From the IMG/VR virus record IMGVR_UViG_3300024262_000256, positions 1 through 23,038 of that record: DNA of 23,038 nt. One strand, given 5' to 3'. The number at the start of each line of letters is the position of its first letter. The first letter of the stretch is position 1. The translations under genes were made by a program, and so were the position numbers. This DNA comes from a virus. Under the pieces are notes generated by a model. It was not told the DNA's origin. It worked only from the letters and a program-made list of their open reading frames with translations, and searched no databases. Below, in pieces: positions 7,366 to 14,952 of the stretch.

Positions 7366-7749
7366 TTATACTCCTTGTCTCTTTATGTAACCGTGTACTT
7401 CAATTTCCATGGTTGCTTCTTTTGTTGATTTTTCAGGATCACCGGAAATCATAACATTACCTTCCCAAACGGTGCCGTCTGATTCTGTGGCGAAAAACGG
7501 AACCGCTTCTTGAGAGTCCATTATTTCTTGTATAAACTCTACATCACCACGGGAATTATCTATGATGATTGGTATAGATTTCATTTTTCCAGTTTTTGGG
7601 GTTTTTATAATTCTAAAACTTTGAGCATCTCCGTTCGGTTTGATTTCGTTTGTAAAACCGGAAAGAGAAACCATCGCGTTAATTTCGCCGTCTACGGGAA
7701 AGCGACGATTATTCAAAGTTATACTTTCAAGAGGTCCGCCTGTTGCCAT
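7366..7749 (-). CDS. Tail tube protein (Mu gpM-like)
   Basis: This 127-residue protein lies between sheath and chaperone genes and has the gpM/tail-tube layout: an N-terminal segment GGPLESITLNNRRFPVDG, a central NGDAQSFRIIKTPKTG strand pair, and a C-terminal GTVWEGNVMISGDPEKST stretch with a final beta strand. The protein polymerises into the inner tube through which DNA is injected and around which the sheath assembles. Length is close to the usual 115-130 residues. The ATG at 7749 has AAGGAG 7 bases upstream. Confidence 0.88.
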   Translation of the reverse strand: MATGGPLESITLNNRRFPVDGEINAMVSLSGFTNEIKPNGDAQSFRIIKTPKTGKMKSIPIIIDNSRGDVEFIQEIMDSQEAVPFFATESDGTVWEGNVMISGDPEKSTKEATMEIEVHGYIKRQGV

Positions 7750-7764
7750 ATATACACTCCTTTC

Positions 7765-9234
7765 TTAATTTCCAAAATTAAAACTAAAATAAAGATCGGT
7801 AGAATTGACTTCTACATTTCCGGAAAGCTTAACAGGGAAAACCGTGTTAATTCTTTTCGGATTTAAGGTGTCAATTTCTACTGTCATGTTTGTTTTTGTG
7901 TATGCTGATTCTGCCAAGATTGCAGACCGTCCGGATGCTAACGAATCTGCTAAATTGCCTAATATGGTCTTTACCATTTTAGGCTGTACTGCATCGGGAT
8001 CGTTAGTTGGGGTATCATCCGGGAGAAGTGGCCGGCCTCTAAACGCTTCCTGGATTATATCAAGATTATATACGATTTGTTGTAATCTACAAATATCGAC
8101 AGGATAACGGTAAGCGGGTAGAGTCTCTCCAGCGGGATGATAGAAAGTTACAATATCGGATATTACAGCAAGTTCGCCTACTTTTATGTTTGTCGATGCT
8201 CCGAGTTTTACGGCAGCGTCTCTAACTGTATGGTTTTCCTGAACTATATCGGCTCCGGTCTGTAAGCCTTCGAGAGTTCCGGTATAATTATACGCCGGTG
8301 TGTCGTTCATTTTCTGTGCTATATCGTTGACAAGTCCTTGGGCTGCAATCACGAATGGTAATTCCCTGGAGGCGGTTGATTGAATTAGAAACATAGTTCT
8401 ATTTGGTTTGTCTGCATCCGTTACCGCCGTACGGGTTGCATAATTGTCAACGCATCCGGTAGCTACCATCATGGGTTTCTTAACTTCTTGTTCCCATCTT
8501 GATTCACCGAAAGTATGGTATAATGCGTTAGTCGTTGTGTCGTCATAATTCATACAATTAAGCACAAGTGTTTCCCAGGTTTCCATAATATCAAGCGCGT
8601 CCTGGACATCCGGATTTACGGCCCCTGATGCAAAGGCGGTGATTGAAAATGTTAGACCTTCACAGACTATTTCCGAAATGTCGATTGAAATATCATTAGA
8701 TGATTCTCCGGCCCATTTCGCATCTAATGGAAGTGAGTCGGCTGCAATCGTGCCTGTTGTTGCTGGCATATGAAGTACAGCATCTATTGCGGCTTTTATA
8801 AGCGCTAATGCTTCGGCTGCGGTTGCTAAGTCGGGTATTACAATTTGTTCTGATTTGATACCACCGATATAGACATATCCGCCACCTTGAGCAGTTGCGG
8901 CTCCGCTTGCATCTATCGTTCCATCTGCTGCTACTCCCGTAGAAGGATAATCTTCGAGCGGATAGATTGTTACTGGTATACCCTTAATACCATTTCCGTT
9001 AGCTGGTAATAGTTGGCGGCATGCGAGGTGAATGGGTGATCCGTACCCGTAAATCTCTGCAGCTTCGTTTTCTGATAATACTATTTTTTTTGTGGTCGGA
9101 TATGTGCTTGCTGTATTTCCTTGCCCTATAACAGCTATTCGCTGAGCAAGAAAAAGGGCTTGACCTAAATTAACATTTTTATATTCGACATTAACGCCCA
9201 CTACACGGGCAACTATTGACGCTGCAATTGACAT
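7765..9234 (-). CDS. Contractile tail sheath protein (Mu gpL-like)
   Basis: This 489-residue protein is near the Mu sheath length. Its N-terminus contains AQRIAVIGQGN and a region with TTKKIVLSENEAAEIYG, characteristic of Mu-type sheaths. The C-terminal domain (from about residue 395) shows the conserved inter-subunit arm region: VYNLDIIQEAFRGRPLLPDD, then SGRSAILAESAYTKTNMTVE and a terminal LYFSFNFGN strand. This identifies the phage as a myovirus-type particle with a contractile tail. The ATG at 9234 follows a consensus AGGAGG. A 10-base gap separates it from the upstream neck gene. Confidence 0.95.
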   Translation of the reverse strand: MSIAASIVARVVGVNVEYKNVNLGQALFLAQRIAVIGQGNTASTYPTTKKIVLSENEAAEIYGYGSPIHLACRQLLPANGNGIKGIPVTIYPLEDYPSTGVAADGTIDASGAATAQGGGYVYIGGIKSEQIVIPDLATAAEALALIKAAIDAVLHMPATTGTIAADSLPLDAKWAGESSNDISIDISEIVCEGLTFSITAFASGAVNPDVQDALDIMETWETLVLNCMNYDDTTTNALYHTFGESRWEQEVKKPMMVATGCVDNYATRTAVTDADKPNRTMFLIQSTASRELPFVIAAQGLVNDIAQKMNDTPAYNYTGTLEGLQTGADIVQENHTVRDAAVKLGASTNIKVGELAVISDIVTFYHPAGETLPAYRYPVDICRLQQIVYNLDIIQEAFRGRPLLPDDTPTNDPDAVQPKMVKTILGNLADSLASGRSAILAESAYTKTNMTVEIDTLNPKRINTVFPVKLSGNVEVNSTDLYFSFNFGN

Positions 9235-9244
9235 AATATACCTC

Positions 9245-9904
9245 CTATTCTGTCATATCATATTCGGTTGAAAAAAATACTTTTTCATCATCTCTTTCAC
9301 AAGAGTTAATAAGCAATTCAAAATCTTCCATTTCTGCCTGTGGGCTGAATTCGTCATAATCTACTTCGACGGTTAACCTACAGGCGATTATATTTTCGTA
9401 GGCTTCGTTTCTGGTATCGGGCTGAAACTTTTCACGCTTTGGAATATAACGACGGGAAACAATACCACCTAACGGGTATTCCCTGGTACCTAAACATAAA
9501 TATGTATATTCTCCGGCCATGATTATATTTCTTACAAATCTTGCTATCCGGTCGGCTTCTCTACTTGACAGCTCATCGCCTGAACTTCCATCTGTTGTAA
9601 TTTTATGTGCATAACAATCAATAAAAAAGGTACCGGTTGCGCGTTGCCTGTCTATCGTATTTGAGTTTTTGTTGTCGAATCTATCATTATCAAAAACTAC
9701 ATTTACAAGGGGCATTTCGGAAGATTCCCACGGTTTCGCATGTTCTATATATACCGAAAAGGAAAAATCATCCGAGTCGAGTTCTTCGATGGTTGCGAGG
9801 GCTCTTTGGTTTGCGACTTCAATTGCGAGTATGGCGGCTAACTGATCTCTAACTATTTCGTTTGAGTCCTGCTTGTTTATTAGTGTTGTGATTTTTGCAC
9901 TCAT
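9245..9904 (-). CDS. Tail completion / neck protein (Mu gp37 position)
   Basis: This 219-residue protein lies immediately before the sheath gene, where tail terminator or neck proteins are coded. It has an N-terminal helix (residues about 5-40, RDQLAAILAIEVANQRALA), a central strand region (FSFSVYIEHAKPW, then MPLVNVVFDN), a strand-rich middle with TFFIDCYAHK, and a C-terminal acidic tail ending YDMTE. That arrangement is compatible with the tail-terminator fold (lambda gpU-like / Mu gp37-like), but no diagnostic motif is visible, so the call rests mainly on position. Its ATG overlaps the preceding stop by four bases (ATGA), implying translational coupling. Confidence 0.6.
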   Translation of the reverse strand: MSAKITTLINKQDSNEIVRDQLAAILAIEVANQRALATIEELDSDDFSFSVYIEHAKPWESSEMPLVNVVFDNDRFDNKNSNTIDRQRATGTFFIDCYAHKITTDGSSGDELSSREADRIARFVRNIIMAGEYTYLCLGTREYPLGGIVSRRYIPKREKFQPDTRNEAYENIIACRLTVEVDYDEFSPQAEMEDFELLINSCERDDEKVFFSTEYDMTE

Positions 9905-10257
9905 GCCCTGGCCTCTAAAATTATTTTTAATATGCCCATTTTTTTATCGGGCATTATTTGCTTGATGCATGTTTTGTATAAAATCTTATTTGTATCATAA
10001 TATTTGACAATAGCGCCTTTCGCTGGTGAAACGTCGTTACTCGCAAATGTTGTGATACGTCCGGTAATTTCTATAGTCCTTGTTTCCACTCCCTGACCGG
10101 TCTCGGGATCGACAAAATAACTAATGTCAGTCGTTTTGCATGGGATTGTTACTTCCTCGCTTTCGCTGTCTAAAAAAACAAGATCAACACCAAATCCGGC
10201 CTCGGTGTCTTCAAGAGTAAAACTAAGGTCGGATTCGGCGATGTCATTTAGATTCAT
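9901..10257 (-). CDS. Putative head-tail connector (lambda FII-like position)
   Basis: This 118-residue, beta-rich, acidic protein contains LEDTEAGFGVDLVFLDSE near the start, a central GQGVETRTIEITGRI segment and a C-terminal KKMGILKIILEARA strand. Small proteins with a GxGVE-type segment in the middle and an all-beta C-terminus are common as head-tail joining proteins after lambda-type capsid genes, for example FII, which seals the filled head. The call relies on gene order (capsid, small protein, this, tail completion) and overall pattern. The start shares one base with the stop of the previous gene; its own stop shares four bases with the next start. Confidence 0.55.
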   Translation of the reverse strand: MNLNDIAESDLSFTLEDTEAGFGVDLVFLDSESEEVTIPCKTTDISYFVDPETGQGVETRTIEITGRITTFASNDVSPAKGAIVKYYDTNKILYKTCIKQIMPDKKMGILKIILEARA

Positions 10258-10586
10258 TATTTCCTCTTTGCTCCGGAAAAGGTTGTTGATTTTTCATTTA
10301 TTTGCGGTTTTTCTTTAGGAGTTTCTTCCGGTTCATCTTTGGATTGCTTTATTTTTTCTCCCAGATTTTTGACAAGTTCGTCGGGGTTTTTTCTCTCGGC
10401 GATTTCAAAGGCCTGGAGAGGGCAATTCTTGTGAGCTAATAGAGCGTTTAGCCCAGCAGATCCGCTTTTAAAATGTTTTTCGGTAATGATTTCTTTTACC
10501 GTTGGTTTTTCAGGATCTATCGGGGGACCGACTATTCCCTTTGCGGTTGATAGTGCTCTACCTGGTTTTAATATATATGTTTTCAT
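10257..10586 (-). CDS. Small protein after the capsid gene (lambda FI position)
   Basis: This 109-residue basic protein has an ordered N-terminal half (MKTYILKPGRALSTAKGI, then HFKSGSAGLNALLAHKNC) and a disordered Lys/Glu/Pro-rich C-terminus (KDEPEETPKEKPQINEK). It occupies the slot of lambda FI, which assists DNA packaging and prohead-terminase docking, but sequence resemblance is not evident and I do not recognise a family. It could equally be a capsid accessory protein. The ATG at 10586 has an AGAGG ribosome site; the stop overlaps the connector start by one base. Confidence 0.5.
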   Translation of the reverse strand: MKTYILKPGRALSTAKGIVGPPIDPEKPTVKEIITEKHFKSGSAGLNALLAHKNCPLQAFEIAERKNPDELVKNLGEKIKQSKDEPEETPKEKPQINEKSTTFSGAKRK

Positions 10587-10598
10587 AGTTTTTCCTCT

Positions 10599-11690
10599 TT
10601 ACAATTCTGTTGTGAGACACCCGAAGGTATCGACTGACACGGGAATAAGTAAAGGCCGTGTTTTCAATTCTACATTAAGCGCATCGGCTCCACCGTCTAC
10701 CCATACGCGAGGTGTGTATGATCTGTTTTCAAGATTCATAGTTGTCGGGACTATTTCCGCGAAGCGAGGATCTATGCCTGTGATAGTTGGTACACGACAA
10801 TATGTTTTTCTTAGGTCTACATTTTCACCGTCCATATTAGGTAATAGTAATACATTATTATCAGTTAGAAAAGAGGTTAGTGTTCCGGTACTGGGGTGAT
10901 TGAATTGAGCAGTATATTCCCAACAATCGAGATACCTTGAACCGATAAGAATATTTCCAAGAAACTTTACGCCTGGATTTATCATAGCTGGTTTATATGT
11001 TCCAGATGCGATTCTTGTTATATCGAACTTATCGTTTACTTTTGAGTTTAATAAATAATTTTTTCTAGAAGTTGGAGAAAATACAATATTATTAATTACC
11101 GTCTCACCGTCTGATTCTATCACGTCTATAATATTTTCCAAATCAGCGTCTGGGTCCGCGTCTTCACTGGACCATGGGGTCGTTACCGTAGGAAAGTGAG
11201 TTGCCTTGGGGAAGTAATCAATTGTATATGCTATATTTCCTTGGTCATCATATAACGATACTTCGCCGGTTTGGAATATTTGCGATGCTTGATATTCTAT
11301 GGTCCGGTTAATTTGACTTTCGATTTCTTGCATCGTGTCCATTATGGAGTTTATGAGCGTTACCATATATTCTTGACCGGCTGACGTATATTCGTCGGTG
11401 CCAAATACCTTTTCTATCAGATCGCCTGGAGCAAAATCCCCGCCTAATGCCACAACTGGAGGTGTGAACTCTTTTTGTGTGTATTGGCTTTTTTCGATTT
11501 TGCCGCCACGCTGGGTGATATTGGATATTACAGGGGCCATTTTTCTTGACCCTCGTTTTATATCAATTTTCATCGACTCGGCGTTGACAATATCCCGCGG
11601 ATTTGTACGGAAAAATGTTGAAAGAAATGGCATGAATAATACCAATTGAATATAAGCTTGTAAGTAAGCTGTTCTTTTATCTGCTGCCAT
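10599..11690 (-). CDS. Major capsid protein (lambda gpE type)
   Basis: This 363-residue protein shows the gpE-family pattern. It begins with a helical leader, then FFRTNPRDIVNAESMKIDIKRG. Next come a Gly-rich E-loop-like region with PPVVALGGDFAPGDLI, a long helix at about residues 105-145 (YMVTLINSIMDTMQEIESQINRTIEY), a central domain, and the C-terminal segment with DNNVLLLPNMDG, RTYC-like RKTYCRVPTITG and MNLENRSYTPRVWVDGG. These are hallmark positions in lambda-type HK97-fold capsid proteins. The protein forms the icosahedral shell on which the gpD-like protein sits. A near-perfect GGGAGG precedes the ATG at 11690, as expected for the most abundant virion protein. Confidence 0.94.
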   Translation of the reverse strand: MAADKRTAYLQAYIQLVLFMPFLSTFFRTNPRDIVNAESMKIDIKRGSRKMAPVISNITQRGGKIEKSQYTQKEFTPPVVALGGDFAPGDLIEKVFGTDEYTSAGQEYMVTLINSIMDTMQEIESQINRTIEYQASQIFQTGEVSLYDDQGNIAYTIDYFPKATHFPTVTTPWSSEDADPDADLENIIDVIESDGETVINNIVFSPTSRKNYLLNSKVNDKFDITRIASGTYKPAMINPGVKFLGNILIGSRYLDCWEYTAQFNHPSTGTLTSFLTDNNVLLLPNMDGENVDLRKTYCRVPTITGIDPRFAEIVPTTMNLENRSYTPRVWVDGGADALNVELKTRPLLIPVSVDTFGCLTTEL

Positions 11691-11700
11691 TCGGTCCTCC

Positions 11701-12105
11701 CTATGACTGATTATCTAAGGCGTTACAATCTGTTGACGATTCAACGATTATACCATATGTTCGAAGCGAATCTTTTATGGCTTCGGTAATTCCGACACCG
11801 GCTTCGTTTCCATCTATTATGAGATCTTCTTCTCTGACTTTTCCCTTGAGCAGGACCCCGACCGGATCGTCACCGGCTCCATCAGCTACGACTTCGGAAA
11901 GTGAGACGGCTACAGGAGTACCGACGCCCGAGGGACTGTCACCGGAAGAATAAAATCCATAATATCCGGTTGCTGTGATTCTGCCTAGGATAGTTAGGCG
12001 GGCAACCGTATCAGCATCGGCCGATGTTAATAGTCCTTGTTCGGATTCATCAACTTGCCTTACGCCATCTCCCGGATAAAAGTTGGTTACTATATTATTT
12101 GACAT
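11701..12105 (-). CDS. Head decoration protein (lambda gpD type)
   Basis: This 134-residue protein, slightly longer than lambda gpD (110 residues), has a disordered N-terminus (NNIVTNFYPGDG), a central LTILGRITATG segment, and DDPVGVLLKGKV, the conserved G-V-L pattern of gpD-like proteins, before a mixed C-terminus. Decoration trimers bind the three-fold sites of the expanded capsid and stabilise it against internal DNA pressure. It lies between the protease-scaffold gene and the major capsid gene, exactly as in lambda. A G-rich ribosome site (AAGGGGGG) sits six bases before the ATG at 12105. The gene overlaps the end of the protease/scaffold frame by 11 bases. Confidence 0.88.
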   Translation of the reverse strand: MSNNIVTNFYPGDGVRQVDESEQGLLTSADADTVARLTILGRITATGYYGFYSSGDSPSGVGTPVAVSLSEVVADGAGDDPVGVLLKGKVREEDLIIDGNEAGVGITEAIKDSLRTYGIIVESSTDCNALDNQS

Positions 12106-12436
12106 TTTTTACCCCCCTTTTTTTAAGGATGTTTTGAGTTAGGGCTTGTGTATCAGCTTCGTCATCGTTAGTGTTAGCTTGTCCGCCAGTGGTTACATTG
12201 TCGGATTTGCGATTTTGCAAGGATTGATTTTTCATCCCGGCTGACATATATTCGGCTGATACGGCCTGACTAAATCCGGTTTTTGCTTTGATGTGTTTGA
12301 CGGCAATATCAAGAGAGTTTGCAGACTCTCCCATTGTTATATGGGCACTTACCCGGTCAAACTCTTCATCTTTCCCGATCTGAATTACCTGGGCATACAG
12401 TTCGGGATAATCTTTCTTGAGTTGTTCAAGATTCAT
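12095..12436 (-). CDS. Nested capsid scaffolding protein (Nu3-like), internal start
   Basis: An ATG at 12436, in the same frame as the protease, is preceded by a consensus ribosome site: ACGGAGG, then TAGTT, then ATG (5-base spacing). The product is 113 residues, beginning MNLEQLKKDYPELYAQV and containing GKDEEFDRVSAHITMGES. These are hallmarks of the helical scaffold domain seen after phage ClpP/S49 proteases. As in lambda C/Nu3, the internal start lets excess free scaffold be made from the 3' end of the protease gene, while the fused form delivers the protease into the procapsid. The segment just upstream (a poly-Asn GNNNNTE linker) looks like an inter-domain hinge. Confidence 0.85.
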   Translation of the reverse strand: MNLEQLKKDYPELYAQVIQIGKDEEFDRVSAHITMGESANSLDIAVKHIKAKTGFSQAVSAEYMSAGMKNQSLQNRKSDNVTTGGQANTNDDEADTQALTQNILKKRGVKNVK

Positions 12437-13129
12437 AACTACCTCCGTATTATTATTATTGCCCGCAGATGCGGGGATTTTAATTTCTTTATCGTCTGCT
12501 ATAAGTGCGACGGCTTTTGAAAAATCGGCTTGAAAATCGAACTTTTCAGATTTCATTTTCTGTTGGGTTTCTTCGATTGAAAGTTGAGCAAGGGCGAGCG
12601 CTTCTTCCTTGTTAGTTTTTTTATCATTTGATTTTTCAACTAGAGAATCTGCAAAACCAGCGTCAATTATTTCTTGACCGTAATAATATGTTTCTTCATC
12701 CATGAGAGTCTTAATTTCAGTGACTTTCTTTTTTGTTTTTACGTTATAAACACGGGCCATCATATTTGAAATTTGTTCAAGAAAATTAGCGGTTTTTCTC
12801 ATACTGTGATGATTTCCAGCGGAATAACTCCATGCGTTATGAATAATATAAGCCGTGTTTTGATGAACTATGTGAGTATCACCGGCTAACGCTATTATAG
12901 ATGCTTGGGAGGCTGATATTCCATAAGAAGTAATATTTATTTTAGCACCTGGAAAATCTCTTTTGTATTTTAAGATCAAATCGTAAATTGTATTTCCTTC
13001 AAATACAGACCCTCCGGAAGAGGATACTTGGATATCAAGATCCTCTCCGCTGGCTTCGTTCAATTGTGTTCTTATGTCGGATGCTAAAACTTCCCATCCG
13101 ATAACACCTTCGATTATAATTGTTTTCAT
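12095..13129 (-). CDS. ClpP-like (S14) prohead maturation protease fused to scaffold domain
   Basis: From the ATG at 13129 the product is 344 residues. Residues 1-165 form a ClpP-fold protease: SSSGGSVFEGNTIYD at 36-50; the nucleophile region SYGISASQASIIALAG at 68-83, with Ser74 in the place of the ClpP catalytic serine; YIIHNAW with the likely catalytic His97; and YGQEIIDAGFAD near 150-161. Residues 232-344 form a scaffold-like domain. The protease processes procapsid proteins and cuts itself out, allowing DNA entry. Although the frame stays open up to 13210, the 13129 start is chosen because it overlaps the stop of the beta-helix gene in a TAATG junction and matches the family N-terminus; the upstream extension is antisense-like and Arg-rich. 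Confidence 0.9.
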   Translation of the reverse strand: MKTIIIEGVIGWEVLASDIRTQLNEASGEDLDIQVSSSGGSVFEGNTIYDLILKYKRDFPGAKINITSYGISASQASIIALAGDTHIVHQNTAYIIHNAWSYSAGNHHSMRKTANFLEQISNMMARVYNVKTKKKVTEIKTLMDEETYYYGQEIIDAGFADSLVEKSNDKKTNKEEALALAQLSIEETQQKMKSEKFDFQADFSKAVALIADDKEIKIPASAGNNNNTEVVMNLEQLKKDYPELYAQVIQIGKDEEFDRVSAHITMGESANSLDIAVKHIKAKTGFSQAVSAEYMSAGMKNQSLQNRKSDNVTTGGQANTNDDEADTQALTQNILKKRGVKNVK

Positions 13130-14025
13130 TATGCCGCCGGTACCGCCAAGGTTGTTCCATCTGCATTTACTTCGGCTTCGGCTGTGTCGTCGGAGATGTT
13201 GCCGAACCAATTATCATTTACGGCTGGTTTGTAACCGCCTGTTATGCTATAGTCGCCCTGCATAATGTTTTTCGTTACGGTGTTGAGTTGTCCTAATGCG
13301 GATCCTGTAAGTAAGTCGAGTTTGTGAGTTGCTGTTAATGAGGATACGTTATCAGCATCAAGCCCTTTTTCCTGGAAGGTGTTTCCTTCAATTAGGCTCT
13401 GCCGCATAACGAGTTGAACGTGTTTAAGATTTGAGTGGAATAAATTACCTTTCATGATCCATCCAGACGGGCAAACCGTTGCATAGTCATGTCCCAAGAT
13501 CGCTGCCCCGTATGTTGCTGTGTTGAGATATTGAAAAACATTATTTAGGATTTTTAATTGTGAACCACCAGAATTATAGATGCCATAATACGATCCTGAC
13601 CTTCCCTGAAAGTGACAGTTTTTAATTACCGTGTAATCGGAGTTTGTCATATCAATTCCAATTCCTTCGGTTGTTGGAATTCTAAATCTAATACCGTCAA
13701 AAAGACATTTTTTTCCGGTGAGTGTCAAGAGAGTGTCGCCGGCGGCTGATTCCATCCATATACAGTCATTAACGGTTAACCCTGCGTTAACGAAAGATAG
13801 TTGTTTTGCAGATGTTAGAGCTTCGGTGAATGTTCCGATCATGAGAATGATATCACCGTCTGACGCTGCCGCTATTGCCTCGGCTATCGTCTTGAAGGGT
13901 GATTCCCAAGATTTCCCGGTTCCGGTTGTTGTAACGGCTGACGCTACATGCCATACTTGATTATAATGCATATCCATCTCACGTAATGTTTGACGGTTTT
14001 TCCATAATTGCGATCTAATACTCAT
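13129..14025 (-). CDS. Right-handed beta-helix (pectate-lyase-fold) virion protein
   Basis: This 298-residue protein begins with a short basic helix (SIRSQLWKNRQTLREMD), then VWHVASAVTTTGTG and the entry pattern SPFKTIAEAIAAASDGDIILMIG, which opens many phage beta-helix proteins. From about residue 70 to 240 it shows coil-by-coil parallel beta-helix periodicity (KKCLFDGIRFRI, YTVIKNCHFQG, LKILNNVFQYL, SGWIMKGNLFHS, QSLIEGNTFQEKG), with Asn/Gly/Phe at turns. No polysaccharide lyase or hydrolase active site is recognised. It lies directly before the protease with its own promoter and a perfect GGAGG site, so it is probably a head-associated decoration or fibre protein rather than a tail spike. 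Fold is confident; role inferred. Confidence 0.8.
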   Translation of the reverse strand: MSIRSQLWKNRQTLREMDMHYNQVWHVASAVTTTGTGKSWESPFKTIAEAIAAASDGDIILMIGTFTEALTSAKQLSFVNAGLTVNDCIWMESAAGDTLLTLTGKKCLFDGIRFRIPTTEGIGIDMTNSDYTVIKNCHFQGRSGSYYGIYNSGGSQLKILNNVFQYLNTATYGAAILGHDYATVCPSGWIMKGNLFHSNLKHVQLVMRQSLIEGNTFQEKGLDADNVSSLTATHKLDLLTGSALGQLNTVTKNIMQGDYSITGGYKPAVNDNWFGNISDDTAEAEVNADGTTLAVPAA

Positions 14026-14053
14026 TATTTACCTCCGAGTATAAATTATTTTA

Positions 14054-14081
14054 ATTGTAACATATATTTATTTTGTGTCAA
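14054..14081 (-). promoter_or_regulatory. Sigma70-like promoter before the capsid gene block
   Basis: On the minus strand TTGACA (14081-14076) and TACAAT (14059-14054, five of six consensus) are 16 bases apart. The -35 lies inside the last codons of the o-spanin gene, and the predicted start falls about 20 bases before the GGAGG of the beta-helix gene. It would boost transcription of the beta-helix, protease/scaffold, decoration and capsid genes. Confidence 0.7.
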
Positions 14082-14316
14082 GTATTTTTTGTACACTTTC
14101 ACCCCATTCTTCCCATTCTTGCACAAGATGTTCATAATAATTAATCATTTCTGCATAATCGGCTATTTCCAAGTTAGCTGGTAGAATGATGGTATCTCTT
14201 TGTGGGAATGGAGGGAGAATATATTTATAGGTGATGAACTCTTTTTCTTTAGTCGTCGTGCACGTGACTGTTGTTAATAGTAATAAGATTGTGAATAATA
14301 TCATTAACTTCTTCAT
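14068..14316 (-). CDS. Outer-membrane spanin lipoprotein (Rz1-like o-spanin)
   Basis: This 82-residue protein starts MKKLMILFTILLLLTTVTC: two lysines, a hydrophobic core and Cys19 as the candidate lipidated residue. The -1 residue is Thr rather than Gly/Ala/Ser, a relaxed lipobox. After the signal it has a proline-bearing stretch (ILPPFPQRD) and a helical acidic tail (EMINYYEHLVQEWEEWGE). Its first 68 bases lie inside the 3' end of the i-spanin gene in another frame, the classic embedded/overlapping Rz/Rz1 arrangement. Together the pair spans the periplasm and fuses inner and outer membranes in the last step of lysis. This requires a diderm host. AGAGG precedes the ATG at moderate spacing. 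Confidence 0.8.
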   Translation of the reverse strand: MKKLMILFTILLLLTTVTCTTTKEKEFITYKYILPPFPQRDTIILPANLEIADYAEMINYYEHLVQEWEEWGESVQKILDTK

Positions 14317-14542
14317 CTGTTTTTGCCTCTTTGATTTTAGTGTAAACTTCTTGATGATTTTTTGATATATTTTGAACTACATCATTATAATCAACAAGAT
14401 GTTTCATGTTTTGCGATGCCTTTTCTATTGCTTCATTCTGTCTTTCTATTATGCCGTTTTTCTTTTTTGTAGATTTTAATAGAAAGTAATTCACCAATAG
14501 GGAAAGAATAAATAAAGCAATTAAAATTATTATTAGTGTCAT
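14249..14542 (-). CDS. Inner-membrane spanin (Rz-like i-spanin)
   Basis: This 97-residue protein has one N-terminal membrane segment (residues about 2-22, TLIIILIALFILSLLVNYF), a positive junction (LLKSTKKKNG) and a helical, charged, coiled-coil-like periplasmic domain (residues 30-85, Glu/Lys-rich with heptad-like Ile/Val/Leu spacing). This is the i-spanin architecture. The o-spanin gene starts inside its final 23 codons in a different frame. The ATG at 14542 follows GGAG; the upstream holin-candidate stop is two bases before it. The spanin pair is the clearest part of the lysis block. Confidence 0.75.
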   Translation of the reverse strand: MTLIIILIALFILSLLVNYFLLKSTKKKNGIIERQNEAIEKASQNMKHLVDYNDVVQNISKNHQEVYTKIKEAKTDEEVNDIIHNLITINNSHVHDD

Positions 14543-14543
14543 T

Positions 14544-14951
14544 TTATTTATCTCCGGCTGTTTGTTGTTCGGCGGCGTTGTTTAATTTGTTTCCGCCTGC
14601 AAAAATACCGGAGATTAGACCAACGGCAATAAAAAGCTGATCCAAGGGGAGTTTTATTTCTTTTAAGAAACTTTGAAAAAATAAAGCTTCAAATAAAAGG
14701 ATCCAGAGAGAGATTGTAATAAATAAAAGTTTTTTGTAACTTCCTGTATATTTATATCCCTCCGGCATTTTTTTTGAGCTGATGATTGTTGCGAATTGAT
14801 CGAATCCCATATAACCGCCCACAATAAAAAACAAAGCCCAAATAGCACCGTCAAATGGAATTTCAAACTTAACTATAAGCTGAAGGGGGAAAAGTAAAAA
14901 TACTGATAAAATAATAAGCCAAACTACCCAGATTGATTTTTGTTTTACCAT
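14544..14951 (-). CDS. Four-TM membrane protein, holin candidate
   Basis: From the ATG at 14951 (AAGGAG eight bases upstream) the product is 135 residues. Hydrophobic segments lie at about 5-29 (IWVVWLIILSVFLLFPLQLIV), 36-58, 72-95 (LLFITISLWILLFEALFF) and 103-122, with a short polar C-terminus (NNAAEQQTAGDK). I do not recognise a named family. Four membrane segments are more than in class I-III holins but occur in some proposed holins. Position between a candidate endolysin and spanins supports a lysis role: permeabilising or depolarising the inner membrane at a set time. An earlier ATG at 14981 lies within the upstream gene and has no ribosome site. Confidence 0.5.
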   Translation of the reverse strand: MVKQKSIWVVWLIILSVFLLFPLQLIVKFEIPFDGAIWALFFIVGGYMGFDQFATIISSKKMPEGYKYTGSYKKLLFITISLWILLFEALFFQSFLKEIKLPLDQLFIAVGLISGIFAGGNKLNNAAEQQTAGDK

Positions 14952-14952
14952 T

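Noticed and set aside
12103-12124. A7G6 run at the end of the scaffold gene as a frameshift site into the decoration gene
   Set aside because: A TAA stop lies two codons before the decoration ATG in its frame, so no fusion could result, and the run is better explained as its ribosome site.
13130-13210. 27-residue N-terminal extension of the protease
   Set aside because: It is Arg-rich, lies wholly within the beta-helix gene, and the TAATG junction and family N-terminus favour the 13129 start.
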